NCBI RefSeq assembly: GCF_023554255.2
Contig: NZ_JAMJWD020000004.1
Span: 186,001-250,000 of the forward strand
DNA length: 64,000 nt
Reading direction: 5' to 3'
Source of the DNA: Phyllobacterium sp. 21LDTY02-6
GTDB taxonomy: Bacteria > Pseudomonadota > Alphaproteobacteria > Rhizobiales > Rhizobiaceae
Both the position numbers and the translations under genes were made by a program. The notes below the pieces were generated by a model that worked only from the letters and a program-made list of their open reading frames with translations, was not told where the DNA came from and searched no databases. Shown here one piece after another: positions 18,190-27,176 of this stretch; within the stretch, counting starts at the first letter, position 1, and each line of letters starts with the position of its first letter.

Positions 18190-18963
18190 ATGCTGCCGGA
18201 CGACGATACGAGCACTGTCGACGCCTTTCATCGCGGCCGCTTCCACGTGGTGCAGCCCGCGCTCAAGGGCCATCGTTCCGGCGTCGATGCCATGATCCTC
18301 GCCAGCATGGTGCCGGACGGTTTCAACGGCCGGATCGCGGATATGGGCGCCGGTGCGGGAGCCGCCGGCCTTGCCGTGCTGTCGCGCTGCCCGGAGGCGA
18401 GCGCGACGCTGATCGAGCGTTCGGCCTTCATGGCCGGTTTCGCCCGGCGGACGCTGGAACTTGCCGAAAATGCGGCGCTTGCCGGCCGCGCGGAAGTATT
18501 GGAAGCCGATGTCATGCTGACCGGGCGGGCCCGCGCCGCGGCCGGCCTGCCGGATGACAGCTTCGGCTTCGTCATCATGAACCCGCCCTTCAATGCGGCA
18601 TCGGACCGGGCGACGCCGGACCCGCTGCGGGCCGAGGCGCATGTCATGGCGCCCGGCATGTTCGAGGGCTGGATCCGCACCGCCGGAGCGATATTGCGGC
18701 CGTCCGGCATGGTCGGCATCATCGCCCGCCCGGGCTCGCTGGCGGAAATCCTCGAAGCCCTGCGCGGCCGCTTCGGCCAGATCGTCATCGTCCCGGTTCA
18801 GCCCCGCCCGCAGGAAGCCGCCATCCGCATCCTCGTGCGCGCAGTCAAGGGCAGCAAGGCGCCCCTCGCCCTGCATCCGCCGCTGATCATCCATCACGAG
18901 AGCGGAAACGGCTTCACGCCGCGCGCCGACGCCATCAACAACGGGCTCGCCGGGCTTTTTTAG
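18190..18963 (+). CDS. TrmN6/YfiC-like SAM-dependent methyltransferase
   Basis: 257 residues. SAM motif I is IADMGAGAGAAGLAVLSRCP (about residues 50-69) and motif IV is VIMNPPFNAA (about 119-128); NPPF marks N6-adenine or glutamine methyltransferases. The N-terminal RFHVVQPALKGHRSGVDAMILA segment is typical of the tRNA1(Val) A37 N6-methyltransferase family. The gene probably modifies tRNA, but the substrate is inferred. It starts 3 bases after the DUF2007 stop, so they form an operon. Confidence 0.85.
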   Translation: MLPDDDTSTVDAFHRGRFHVVQPALKGHRSGVDAMILASMVPDGFNGRIADMGAGAGAAGLAVLSRCPEASATLIERSAFMAGFARRTLELAENAALAGRAEVLEADVMLTGRARAAAGLPDDSFGFVIMNPPFNAASDRATPDPLRAEAHVMAPGMFEGWIRTAGAILRPSGMVGIIARPGSLAEILEALRGRFGQIVIVPVQPRPQEAAIRILVRAVKGSKAPLALHPPLIIHHESGNGFTPRADAINNGLAGLF

Positions 18964-19034
18964 CCGTGGCGGGATTGTCATTCCGCCGCAGCCGCCTACA
19001 TGCCAGTTGAAACACCACCAATGAGGAGAGCCCC

Positions 19035-19892
19035 TTGCCCCGATTCATCCGGAATCTGCTGCCGCGGCGCTGGCGCCCGGACCATCACGAAATTCCCGTG
19101 GTTCGCCTGCACGGCGCCATCATGTCGGGCAACAGCCGGTTCCAGAACAATCTGTCGATCGCCACGGCCGCCTCGGTGCTCGAAAAGGCCTTTGCCGACA
19201 AGGACGCGCCGGCCGTCGCCATCTCGGTCAATTCGCCCGGCGGCTCGCCCGTGCAGTCGCGGCTGATCTACCGGCGCATCCGCGATCTCGCCAGCGAAAA
19301 GAACAAGAAGGTCTATGTCTTCGTCGAGGATGTCGCGGCCTCCGGCGGCTACATGATCGCGCTCGCCGGCGACGAGATCATCGCCGACCCCTCCTCCATC
19401 GTCGGCTCGATCGGCGTCGTCTCGGCAAGCTTCGGCTTCACCGAACTGATCAAGAAGATCGGCGTGGAGCGGCGCGTCCATACGGCCGGCAGGAACAAGG
19501 CGACGCTCGACCCCTTCCGCCCGGAAAACAAGGACGACATCGAACATCTGAAGGCGCTGCAGCTCGAAATCCACGAGACCTTCATCGGCCTCGTCAAGGA
19601 GCGGCGCGGCGACAAGCTGAGCGAGGCGCCGGACCTCTTCACAGGCCAGTTCTGGACCGGGATCCGCGGCCTCGAACTCGGGCTAGTCGATAGCCTCGGC
19701 GACATGCGCTCGCATCTCCAGGCGCAATACGGGCCGAAGACCAGGCTGAAGCTGATCTCGCAGCCGCGCGGGCTTTTCGGCCGCAGGCTGCCCTCCGCCG
19801 AAGTGGGGCTGGAGCGTCTCGGCGCCGGTCTCGCCAATGGATTGGCGGCTTCCGTGGAGGAACGCGCCCTGTGGTCGCGTTTCGGCCTGTAG
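19035..19892 (+). CDS. S49 family serine peptidase (SppA/SohB-like)
   Basis: 285 residues from a TTG at 19035, supported by AGGAGAG at 19024-19030. The catalytic serine is Ser103 in DVAASGGYMIALAGDEI and the catalytic lysine is Lys155 in HTAGRNKATLDPF, the SppA dyad spacing. No clear membrane anchor is present; the N-terminus is short and basic (MPRFIRNLLPRRW). S49 members degrade signal peptides or membrane proteins at the inner membrane. The position after the methyltransferase gene is conserved in this order. Confidence 0.9.
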   Translation: MPRFIRNLLPRRWRPDHHEIPVVRLHGAIMSGNSRFQNNLSIATAASVLEKAFADKDAPAVAISVNSPGGSPVQSRLIYRRIRDLASEKNKKVYVFVEDVAASGGYMIALAGDEIIADPSSIVGSIGVVSASFGFTELIKKIGVERRVHTAGRNKATLDPFRPENKDDIEHLKALQLEIHETFIGLVKERRGDKLSEAPDLFTGQFWTGIRGLELGLVDSLGDMRSHLQAQYGPKTRLKLISQPRGLFGRRLPSAEVGLERLGAGLANGLAASVEERALWSRFGL

Positions 19893-19988
19893 ACGGGAGC
19901 CGGAATTTCCGCACCGGCCGCTTTGGCAAGCGCGGCCGGCCATGCTATATCTGGTCTTGAACAGCCGCATGTTTCGAGGGTTACGCCG

Positions 19989-20174
19989 ATGCCACAACTG
20001 ATCTTCTTCCTGCTTGTCGGCCTCGCCGCCTATTATGGCTACCGCTCCTTCAAGCGCGAGGCGCAGCGCGTTTCGCAGCGTGTGCGCGAGGCGGAAAAGG
20101 AAGCGCAGAACAGGGCCGACGGCACCCTGGTGCGCGATCCGAAAACCGGTGAATACCGCCTGCGCAAAGACTGA
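19989..20174 (+). CDS. Small single-pass membrane protein, unknown function
   Basis: 61 residues. Residues 3-18 (QLIFFLLVGLAAYYGY) form one membrane helix. They are followed by a charged amphipathic helix (SFKREAQRVSQRVREAEKEAQ) and a conserved-looking tail, TLVRDPKTGEYRLRKD. Start ATG at 19989; it ends 5 bases before ispE, so it is probably the first gene of an ispE-moaB operon. The DPKTGEY tail is common in small proteins of this order, but no function is known. Confidence 0.7.
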   Translation: MPQLIFFLLVGLAAYYGYRSFKREAQRVSQRVREAEKEAQNRADGTLVRDPKTGEYRLRKD

Positions 20175-20179
20175 AAACC

Positions 20180-21064
20180 ATGTTCGACAGCCCAGCGCCC
20201 GGCACAGTGAGCCGTGTTGCTCCCGCCAAGATCAACCTTGCGTTGCATGTGACGGGCCGGCGCGACGACGGCTATCATCTCCTCGACAGTCTCGTGGTGT
20301 TTGCCGGCCATGGCGACCGCATCAGCGTGAAAAGCACCGCCGCCGACAGTTTCGCCATCAGCGGCCCTTTCGCGGCAGGACTGCCGGCGGACGACGGCAA
20401 TCTGGTGATCCGCGCGCGCGACGCCCTGCGTTCGCTCTTCCCCGGGCATTCGGGCGCCGTTGCCATTCATCTCGAGAAAAACCTGCCCATCGCCTCCGGC
20501 ATCGGCGGCGGATCGAGCGACGCAGCGGCGGTCCTGCTGGCTCTCGCCCGGCTGTGGCGCCTGCAGATCGAGCCCGGAGCCCTGCTGCCGGTCGCGCTGA
20601 AGCTCGGCGCCGACCTGCCGATGTGCCTGCACGGGCGCCCGCTCATGGCGCGCGGCATCGGCGAGGCCATCGAGCCGGTGGCGCAGTTTCCGCATCTGCC
20701 GCTGGTACTGGCCAATTGCGGCCTTGCCGTCTCGACACCGCAGGCCTTCGCGGCGCTCGACCGGCGCGACAATCCCGGCTTGCCGCCATTGCCCGGCCTC
20801 GCCTCGGCGGCGGCGCTTTGCGACTATCTCGCGGCGACGCAGAACCATCTCTACCTCGCCGCGCGCAAGCTCTCGGCGAGGATCGACGACACGCTTCACG
20901 CGCTGGAAAATACCGGCCCGCTTCTGGCGCGCATGTCCGGCTCGGGTGCGACCTGCTTTGCCATCTATGACAGCGACGCGGCGGCGGCGCTTGCCGCGCA
21001 GCGCCTGCAACAGCAGCATCCGGACTGGTTCGTCATGGCCACACATAGTCCGGCGGAGGGATGA
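20180..21064 (+). CDS. ispE: 4-diphosphocytidyl-2-C-methyl-D-erythritol kinase
   Basis: A 294-residue GHMP kinase. It phosphorylates the 2-hydroxyl of CDP-methylerythritol in the MEP isoprenoid pathway. The N-terminus APAKINLALHVTGRRDDGYHLLDSLVVF is the IspE signature. The ATP-binding GHMP motif is LPIASGIGGGSSDAAAVL (about residues 96-113), and the C-terminal motif is ARMSGSGATCFAIYD. Its stop overlaps the start of moaB in ATGA. Its products supply the polyprenyl chain made by the synthase at 16762-17778. Confidence 0.96.
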   Translation: MFDSPAPGTVSRVAPAKINLALHVTGRRDDGYHLLDSLVVFAGHGDRISVKSTAADSFAISGPFAAGLPADDGNLVIRARDALRSLFPGHSGAVAIHLEKNLPIASGIGGGSSDAAAVLLALARLWRLQIEPGALLPVALKLGADLPMCLHGRPLMARGIGEAIEPVAQFPHLPLVLANCGLAVSTPQAFAALDRRDNPGLPPLPGLASAAALCDYLAATQNHLYLAARKLSARIDDTLHALENTGPLLARMSGSGATCFAIYDSDAAAALAAQRLQQQHPDWFVMATHSPAEG

Positions 21065-21618
21065 TCATGGACAGGATAGACGAAAGCCGCGCCTTCGTGC
21101 CGGTGAAGATAGCGGTGCTGACCGTCTCGGACACCCGCACCACGGACGACGACAAATCCGGTGCGACCCTCGCCGAGCGTATCGTCAAGGCCGGGCATAT
21201 CCTCGCCGACCGCGCCATCGTCGCCGACGAGCTCAGCGTCATCCGCTACAAGGTCATCGCCTGGTCGGAGGACCCAGAGATCGATGTGATCATCACCACC
21301 GGCGGCACCGGCTTTACCGGCCGCGACGTGACGCCAGAAGCGCTGGAGCCAATATTCGAGAAGCGGATGGATGGTTTTTCCGCCGTCTTCCACCGGATAT
21401 CGCAGGACAAGATCGGCACCTCGACCATCCAGTCGCGGGCAACGGCAGGCCTGTTGAATTCGACTTTCGTCTTCGTCCTGCCCGGCTCGCCCGGCGCCTG
21501 CAAGGATGCCTGGGACGGCATACTCCAGCACCAGCTCGACTACCGGCACATGCCGTGCAATTTCGTCGAGATCATGCCGCGCCTCGACGAGCACCTGCGC
21601 CGCGGCGCTGCAAGCTGA
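21061..21618 (+). CDS. moaB: Molybdenum cofactor biosynthesis protein B (MoaB/Mog family)
   Basis: A 185-residue protein with the MoCF-binding fold: KIAVLTVSDTRTTDDDKSG near the N-terminus, ITTGGTGFTGRDVTPEAL at about residues 78-95, and VFVLPGSPGACKDAWD. Members adenylate molybdopterin before metal insertion; some are inactive MoaB forms, and the two cannot be separated here. ATG at 21061 overlaps the ispE stop. ATG at 21067 is an alternative start. It converges with the glycosyltransferase-like gene, 3 bases away. Confidence 0.92.
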   Translation: MIMDRIDESRAFVPVKIAVLTVSDTRTTDDDKSGATLAERIVKAGHILADRAIVADELSVIRYKVIAWSEDPEIDVIITTGGTGFTGRDVTPEALEPIFEKRMDGFSAVFHRISQDKIGTSTIQSRATAGLLNSTFVFVLPGSPGACKDAWDGILQHQLDYRHMPCNFVEIMPRLDEHLRRGAAS

Positions 21619-21621
21619 AAT

Positions 21622-22128
21622 CTATCTGGCCGGCGCCGGCACGATCTCGGCGCGCATGCGCTTCATGGCCAGCCCGCGCGCAAGATCCGCCGCCCTCGTA
21701 TCCGGCTTCAGCAATGTCAGCGACTGGCGGCGCGATATCAGCAGGCCGTCCGCTATGGGATTGGCCGCCGAGAACAGCCGCTTCAACAGCGGCTTGCGGT
21801 ACATGGAGGCACGGGTGAAACAGGCCGGCCCCTGCATGCGCTCCACATGCACCGCCACCGGCTCGATCCAGCCATCCATGAGGCGCGCGCCGGGCTCCAG
21901 CAGCAGGAACCAGTCGCTGCGGCCCCGCATGAAGCCATCGATCAGCATCTGGTCCTGCAGGAAGATGCAGCCGGCCGCATCGGCGACGCGGTGCGTCTGG
22001 TCCTGCGAGCCATGATCGACGACGATGACGTCGCTCAACAGCCCCTCCACCGCTCCGCCGACCAAACCGGTGAGCGTCCTGGCCAGAAGTTCGTCGGAAT
22101 TGTGGGTTTCAATCAGGACGGAGATCAT
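21622..22128 (-). CDS. Glycosyltransferase family 2-like protein, short
   Basis: 168 residues. The N-terminus MISVLIETHNSDELLARTLTGLV and the segment DVIVVDHGSQDQTHRVAD match the nucleotide-sugar half of GT2 enzymes. The usual DxD metal site is not obvious; the segment WFLLLEPGARLMDGWIEP occupies its place. With no acceptor domain and no membrane helix, the protein is shorter than typical GT2 enzymes. It may be a non-catalytic or minimal form; related short genes occur beside moaB in this order. ATG at 22126-22128 was chosen over an upstream TTG. Confidence 0.7.
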   Translation of the reverse strand: MISVLIETHNSDELLARTLTGLVGGAVEGLLSDVIVVDHGSQDQTHRVADAAGCIFLQDQMLIDGFMRGRSDWFLLLEPGARLMDGWIEPVAVHVERMQGPACFTRASMYRKPLLKRLFSAANPIADGLLISRRQSLTLLKPDTRAADLARGLAMKRMRAEIVPAPAR

Positions 22129-22271
22129 AAAAAGCAATTATAGCAAGCGCGCGAAAATTTCCATCACTGCTTTTGGCTAAATTGTTCTTGCTTTGTTCTA
22201 TCCGCGTGCTAGGAATAGATTCATGTTTAGCAGCGATGCGAATCGAGCCGTTCCTGAAGAGGGAGGATGCA

Positions 22272-23423
22272 ATGGATATTGTAGTGCAGGCTGACAAGGC
22301 CGCTTTCGGCGATGGCCGGGCGCAACATGCCAATGCGCTGCTCGACGAGACGGGCATGCGCGTCGATTCCGAACGCCGGCGCGGCCGGGGTGCGGGCATC
22401 AACCCGACAGGGCGCTACGAGAGCGAGACCAGGCACGTCTATGATGATGGCTGGGAGACGATCGAGGACCTGCCGCCGTTCAAGACCGACGTCCAGGTGG
22501 AAAAGCCGCGCACCATCATCACCCGCAACGATTCCCCCGATATCAGCTTCGACCGCTCGATCAATCCCTATCGGGGCTGCGAGCATGGCTGCATCTATTG
22601 TTTCGCCCGGCCGACGCACACCTACATGGGGCTTTCGGCGGGGCTCGACTTCGAATCGAAGCTGTTCGCCAAGCCCGACGCCGCGAGGATGCTCGACAAG
22701 GAATTGTCGCGGCCGGGCTATCAGGCCAGGACCATCGCCATCGGCACGAATACCGATCCCTACCAGCCGATCGAGAAGAAATGGCGCATCATGCGCGATA
22801 TTCTGCAGGTGCTGGAGGAGCATCAGCATCCCGTCGGCATCGTCACCAAATCGGCGCTCGTCATGCGCGACCAGGACATTCTCGCGCGCATGGCCGAGAA
22901 GGGGCTGGCCAAGGTCTGCCTTTCGGTGACCTCGCTCGACGGCAGGCTCGCCCGCACCATGGAGCCGAGGGCCTCGACGCCGACAAGGCGGCTGCAGGCG
23001 CTGCGCAGCCTCGCGGATGCGGGCGTTCCCGTCGGCGTGATGGTGGCGCCGGTCATTCCCGGGCTCAACGACCATGAGATCGAGCGCATTCTCGACGCGG
23101 CCCATGCCCAGGGCGTGCGCGAGGCCGGCTATGTCCTGCTTCGCCTGCCGCTGGAGGTGAGCCCGATCTTCAAGGAATGGCTGCTGCGCAACTACCCGGA
23201 CAGGTATCGCCATGTGCTTTCGCTCGTCCGTTCCATGCGGCAGGGCAAGGATTACGACGCCGAATGGGGCAAGCGCATGCGCGGCGAAGGGCCCTATGCC
23301 TGGCAGATCGGGCGGCGTTTCGAGCTGGCGACAAAACGCCTCGGCATCAACACGAACAAGAAGAGGTTGAGGACCGACCTGTTCGCGCCCACACCCGCGA
23401 GCCAGCAATTATCGCTTTTCTAG
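22272..23423 (+). CDS. PA0069-family radical SAM protein
   Basis: 383 residues. The radical SAM cluster site is CEHGCIYC (C-x3-C-x2-C, about residues 109-116), preceded by SINPYRGCEHG, as in spore photoproduct lyase-like (SplB) proteins. The barrel segment TIAIGTNTDPYQPIEKKWRIMR is typical of the PA0069/Rv2578c family. Its substrate is unknown; DNA or RNA repair has been suggested from homology to SplB. The ATG at 22272 has GGGAGGA (22261-22267) just upstream. The gene lies divergent from the GT2-like gene. Confidence 0.9.
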   Translation: MDIVVQADKAAFGDGRAQHANALLDETGMRVDSERRRGRGAGINPTGRYESETRHVYDDGWETIEDLPPFKTDVQVEKPRTIITRNDSPDISFDRSINPYRGCEHGCIYCFARPTHTYMGLSAGLDFESKLFAKPDAARMLDKELSRPGYQARTIAIGTNTDPYQPIEKKWRIMRDILQVLEEHQHPVGIVTKSALVMRDQDILARMAEKGLAKVCLSVTSLDGRLARTMEPRASTPTRRLQALRSLADAGVPVGVMVAPVIPGLNDHEIERILDAAHAQGVREAGYVLLRLPLEVSPIFKEWLLRNYPDRYRHVLSLVRSMRQGKDYDAEWGKRMRGEGPYAWQIGRRFELATKRLGINTNKKRLRTDLFAPTPASQQLSLF

Positions 23424-23628
23424 CGATCCGGGTTCACTGGCGCCCTGTTTCTACGCGTTTTCCCGGTGGAGAAATCCACCGACTTTTCCGGAAGACGCAC
23501 CAGGTGAAAGCTTCCCCTTCGTCCCGGCGGCACCCCAACCTCGCCGGGACGAGCCTCCCTGATGCCACCCGCCCCCCGAGCATCAGGGACTTGCAGAGAA
23601 TCGGAACGAATGCGAGTGTCGCCGCAAG

Positions 23629-24288
23629 ATGTCTCGATCGCGTTCTGATTCTCTGCTGCTTTCCCTGGAGCCCGCCAAGCCGGACTTTGCCAGCGAGCGC
23701 AAATGGATGCGTTCCGGTGTCGAGTTCGTCGCCGGCATAGACGAAGCCGGGCGCGGACCGCTCGCCGGCCCCGTGGTTGCGGCGGCGGTCATCCTCAATC
23801 CGAAGAAGATTCCCGAAGGGCTGGACGATTCGAAGCGGCTGACAGCGGCGCGGCGCGAGGAATTGTTCGAGACGATCACCGCGACGGCACTGGCCTGCTG
23901 CGTCGCCAGCATTTCCGCCCCGGCCATCGATGCCACCGACATTTTGAAGGCGGCGCTGGAGGCGATGCGCCGCGCGGCGCGTGGCCTTGCGATCCTGCCC
24001 GGCCATATCCTCATCGACGGGCGCGATGTCGCCCCCGGCCTGCCCTGCCCGGCGACGGCGCTGATCAAGGGCGACCAGCGCTCGGTCTCCATCGCCGCCG
24101 CCTCGATCCTGGCGAAAGTCACGCGCGACCGCATGATGGCGCAGACCGGCCGCTACTACCCGCTCTACGGGCTGGAACAGCATGCCGGCTACGCCACGGA
24201 AATGCACCGCAACGCCATGGAACAGCACGGCCCGCTGACCGGCCTGCACCGCTTCAGCTTCTCCCCGCTGAAGGACCGCATCGCCTGA
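23629..24288 (+). CDS. rnhB: Ribonuclease HII
   Basis: A 219-residue type 2 RNase H that cuts RNA in RNA-DNA hybrids and removes single ribonucleotides from DNA. The acidic site is clear: [21 protein letters not shown] (about residues 36-56, Asp and Glu) and ILIDGRD, with the [21 protein letters not shown] loop following. The length is standard. Next to the ATP synthase Fo operon, as in relatives. The 205 bases upstream hold no recognised gene. Confidence 0.96.
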   Translation: MSRSRSDSLLLSLEPAKPDFASERKWMRSGVEFVAGIDEAGRGPLAGPVVAAAVILNPKKIPEGLDDSKRLTAARREELFETITATALACCVASISAPAIDATDILKAALEAMRRAARGLAILPGHILIDGRDVAPGLPCPATALIKGDQRSVSIAAASILAKVTRDRMMAQTGRYYPLYGLEQHAGYATEMHRNAMEQHGPLTGLHRFSFSPLKDRIA

Positions 24289-24336
24289 CAGGGTCGATTC
24301 TGTCCCGAGCGCCCCGCTCTCATTCCTGACTCTCCG

Positions 24337-24600
24337 CCTCCCGCATGCCGAGCCAACTTCCCTCATGGTGAGTTGCACCTCCCTCATGCTGAGCTCCAAC
24401 CTCCCGCATGCCGAGCCTCCGCCTCCCTCATGCTGAGCCTGTCGAAGCACGCTGCAACGTTTGTGCAGTCTCTCATTAGGGAGTTGCATCAAAATAGTGC
24501 GTGCTTCGACAGGCTCAGCATGAGGGAGGCAGGAGCTCAGCATGAGGGCGGTAGGCTCAGCATGAGGGCGGGTGGCTCAGCATGAGGGGGGGAGTTCGGT
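24337..24600. repeat. Mirror-image REP array with about 21-bp pitch around a 31-bp inverted repeat
   Basis: A perfect 31-bp inverted repeat has arms 24422-24452 and 24499-24529, and a 46-base loop. Outside it the core motif c(c/t)(c/t)catgctgagc recurs in tandem, in one orientation to the left (catg at 24344, 24364, 24385, 24407, 24429) and in the other to the right (24519, 24541, 24561, 24581). The spacing is 20-22 bp, about two helical turns. The unit is the same cttcgacaggctcag family seen at 4706-5663. It lies between the converging rnhB and atpF genes. Confidence 0.85.
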
Positions 24601-24672
24601 ATCAGTGAGGTGGAAGGGTTGCACACCCCCCGGCCCCATTGCCCCTCAGCCCCGGCCCCACCCCAAATGCAA

Positions 24673-24694
24673 AGAGCCGCCCTGCGGCGGCTCT
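24673..24694 (-). terminator. Intrinsic terminator of the Fo operon
   Basis: A 9-bp perfect stem (AGAGCCGCC / GGCGGCTCT) with a 4-base loop. On the minus strand it is followed by TTTGCATTTGG, 33 bases past the atpF stop. The stem and short T-run fit a Rho-independent terminator closing the ATP synthase operon. Confidence 0.8.
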
Positions 24695-24727
24695 CGATCA
24701 GATGCGAATGACGGTGTGGCGCGAGGC

Positions 24728-25213
24728 TCAGTTGAGCCGGGATTTCACTTCCGTCAGCGATGATTTGAACAGTTCGGCCGAGGTCTTGGCATCGACCTTG
24801 TCGGCGAGGACCTTGCCGGCGGCGGCGATGGCGACATCGACGGCCGTGGCGCGGACCTCGTTGACCGCCTCGAGCTCGGCCTGGGCGATCTTCTGCTCGG
24901 CAAGCTTGGTGCGGCGCGCGACATATTCCTCGGTCTTCTGCTTCGCCTCGTCGAGCAGGCCATGGGCCTCGCGCTGGGCGATGGCGACGATCTCGCCGGC
25001 TTCCTTCTCGGCTTCCTTGCGCTTGCGCTGGTATTCGGCGAGCAGCGACTGGGCCTCCTCGCGCAGGCGGCGGGCCTCTTCAAGCTCGTCGCGGATCTTG
25101 TCGGCGCGCGCATCGAGCGACTTGCCGACGGTGCCCGGCACCTTCAGGTAGACGACGAGGGCCAGAAAGATGATCAGGCCGACCAGCGCATAGAATGTTG
25201 CATCGAAGTGCAT
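24728..25213 (-). CDS. atpF: F0F1 ATP synthase subunit b
   Basis: 161 residues. One N-terminal membrane helix (FYALVGLIIFLALVVYLKV, about residues 6-24) is followed by a long charged coiled coil (IRDELEEARRLREEAQSLLAEYQRKRKEAEKEAGEI). This is the peripheral stalk subunit tying Fo to F1. The group carries two different b chains (b and b'), both encoded here. It starts 10 bases after the b' stop and ends the operon. Confidence 0.95.
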   Translation of the reverse strand: MHFDATFYALVGLIIFLALVVYLKVPGTVGKSLDARADKIRDELEEARRLREEAQSLLAEYQRKRKEAEKEAGEIVAIAQREAHGLLDEAKQKTEEYVARRTKLAEQKIAQAELEAVNEVRATAVDVAIAAAGKVLADKVDAKTSAELFKSSLTEVKSRLN

Positions 25214-25223
25214 GATGGTCTCC

Positions 25224-25862
25224 TCAGCCCCGTACCGATTTCACGGCGGCGGCAATGCTCGGCCTGTCGACCGTCCCGCCCAGGATCTTGCGCACGACTT
25301 CCGTCGCGGTGTCCTCGGCGATGGTGCCGACTTCCTGCATGGCCTTGTCCTTGATGGCGGCGATGCTGGCTTCGGCGTCGCTCAGCTTCTTTTCCAGCGC
25401 GGCGGAAATCTCCGCCTGCTCGGCTTCCGCCTTGGCCTTGGCCTCGTCGCGAGCCGTCTGCGCAATGGAATTCGCCTTGGCCTTGGCGTCGGCAAGTTCC
25501 TGTTCATAGGCAGCGAGCGCCTCGTCCGACTCCTGCTTCATCCGCGCGGCCTGGTCGAGATCCGTGGCGATACGATCGCGGCGGGTCTCGATCGTCCCGC
25601 CGATGCGCGGCAGGACCACGCGCGACAGGAAGAGGTAGAAGACGGCGAATGTCAGGGCCAGCCAGAGCAGCTGCGATGCGAAATGCGTTGAATCGAAGGG
25701 CGGGAACACGGCCTTCTCATGGCCGGCGCCAGTCTCGGTATGCGCCGTGGTGGCTCCATGCGCGTCGGCGCCGGGCGTACCATGCGCGTCAGCGCCGGGC
25801 GTTTCAGCCTGAGCGACTGTTGTTTCCGTTGTGGATGCGGCGTGAGCCGATGACACAAACAT
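25224..25862 (-). CDS. atpG: F0F1 ATP synthase subunit b'
   Basis: 212 residues from ATG 25860-25862, giving the MFVSSAHA start seen in relatives. A periplasmic or flexible N-terminal tail of about 55 residues contains a tandem 8-residue repeat, TPGADAHG twice. Then come [28 protein letters not shown] (membrane helix) and a coiled coil up to the end. It pairs with subunit b in the peripheral stalk. The symbol atpG is used for b' in this order, atpF2 elsewhere. Confidence 0.93.
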   Translation of the reverse strand: MFVSSAHAASTTETTVAQAETPGADAHGTPGADAHGATTAHTETGAGHEKAVFPPFDSTHFASQLLWLALTFAVFYLFLSRVVLPRIGGTIETRRDRIATDLDQAARMKQESDEALAAYEQELADAKAKANSIAQTARDEAKAKAEAEQAEISAALEKKLSDAEASIAAIKDKAMQEVGTIAEDTATEVVRKILGGTVDRPSIAAAVKSVRG

Positions 25863-25987
25863 GCGTCGTCCCCTTGGGTTGATCCTCGAGCCGTTCGCCG
25901 CCCCTGAGGGCAGGCCCGGCCTCGTCATTGTTGCGAATGTACCAGAGAACGCCGCTACGGCCCCGCTGGATTCGCCTCGATAGATGC

Positions 25988-26015
25988 TACTGGCTGCGCC
26001 TGGACGCAGCCAGTA
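25988..26015 (-). promoter_or_regulatory. 11-bp hairpin between atpE and atpG (b')
   Basis: Perfect stem TACTGGCTGCG / CGCAGCCAGTA with a 6-base loop, 15 bases beyond the atpE stop. No T-run follows, so it is not a classic terminator. A hairpin here could protect the atpE transcript or lower expression of the following genes, matching the high copy need for subunit c. That role is inferred. Confidence 0.75.
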
Positions 26016-26029
26016 TGGCAGGCTGTCTG

Positions 26030-26257
26030 TTAAACAGCGAAGAGAAGCAGAAGAGCGATGAGCAGCGAGAAGATGCCCAGAGCTTCGGTAACGGCGAAGC
26101 CGAATACCAGGCGGCCGAACTGGCCGTCAGCTGCCGAAGGATTGCGCAGCGCACCGGAGAGATAGCTGCCGAAGATATTGCCGAGGCCGAGGGCCGTGCC
26201 AGCCATACCAAAACAAGCCAGACCTGCGCCGATGTACTTTGCTGCTACCGGATCCAT
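26030..26257 (-). CDS. atpE: F0F1 ATP synthase subunit c
   Basis: 75 residues in two membrane helices joined by a polar loop ([12 protein letters not shown]). The proton-carrying carboxylate is Glu58 in [13 protein letters not shown]. The glycine-rich first helix ([21 protein letters not shown]) packs the c-ring. It follows atpB by 115 bases and precedes b' by 167 bases that contain a strong hairpin. Confidence 0.97.
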   Translation of the reverse strand: MDPVAAKYIGAGLACFGMAGTALGLGNIFGSYLSGALRNPSAADGQFGRLVFGFAVTEALGIFSLLIALLLLFAV

Positions 26258-26372
26258 ATTAAACTCCTTTAGATCGAATGGTCATTGATAGATTTGCGTT
26301 TGGCGGAACCCGCCGGCGAAGTATTCCAGGACGGACCGGACCTCGAAGTCCGGGACCCGCCCCGATTTGGTG

Positions 26373-27125
26373 TCAGTGGCCGCCCGGATGGACCGCATCA
26401 TTGAGATACATGCAGGTCAGCACCGTGAAGACATAGGCCTGCAGGAAAGCCACCAGGAATTCGAGGCCCGTCAGGGCGACCGTCATGGCCAGCGGCAGGA
26501 TGGCGCCGCCGATGCCGACTGCGCCGAAAGCGCTGAGCGAGGCAACGAAGCCGGCAAAGACCTTGAGCGTGATGTGCCCGGCCAGCATGTTGGCGAAGAG
26601 ACGAACCGAGAGGCTGATCGGACGCGACAGGAACGAGATGATCTCGATCGGCACGACGAGCAGCAGGAGCGGCGCCGGCACGCCCGAAGGCACGAAGACG
26701 CCGAGGAACTTGAAACCGTGCTTGGCAAAGCCGTAGACGAGCACCGTGCCGATGACCAGCACCGCCAGCGCGAAGGTGACGATGATCTGGCTGGTCACGG
26801 TGAAGAAATAGGGGAACATGCCGAGCATGTTGGCGACGAGCACGAACATGAAGAGCGAGAAGACGAAGGGGAAGAACTTCATCCCCGCGCTGCCCGCCGA
26901 TTCGCGCAAGGTCGACGCCACGAATTCATAGGCCATCTCCGAGACCGACTGGAGCCGGGTCGGGATCAGGCCGCGATTGGAAGAGGTCAGATAGAGGAAT
27001 GCGGAAGCGACGGCCACCGTCGCCACCATGAAGGCCGAGGAATTGGTGAAGGAAAGATCAACGCCGCCCACATGCAAGGGGATCCATTGCGAAATGTGGA
27101 ACTGATGAATCGGATCGTTGGCCAC
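26373..27125 (-). CDS. atpB: F0F1 ATP synthase subunit a
   Basis: A 250-residue membrane protein. The essential arginine lies in [15 protein letters not shown] (about residues 170-184), and the second conserved helix is [24 protein letters not shown]. It forms the proton half-channels against the c-ring. It is the second gene of the operon, after atpI. Confidence 0.97.
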   Translation of the reverse strand: MANDPIHQFHISQWIPLHVGGVDLSFTNSSAFMVATVAVASAFLYLTSSNRGLIPTRLQSVSEMAYEFVASTLRESAGSAGMKFFPFVFSLFMFVLVANMLGMFPYFFTVTSQIIVTFALAVLVIGTVLVYGFAKHGFKFLGVFVPSGVPAPLLLLVVPIEIISFLSRPISLSVRLFANMLAGHITLKVFAGFVASLSAFGAVGIGGAILPLAMTVALTGLEFLVAFLQAYVFTVLTCMYLNDAVHPGGH

Positions 27126-27176
27126 TATTACCTCGTCTCTAATTTGTTCCTGCAGCCGGTTTTACTGGCTGAAGCC

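Noticed and set aside
24337-24600. Possible CRISPR array
   Set aside because: Units are only about 13 bases, change orientation in the centre and have no unique spacers of 30 bases or cas genes.
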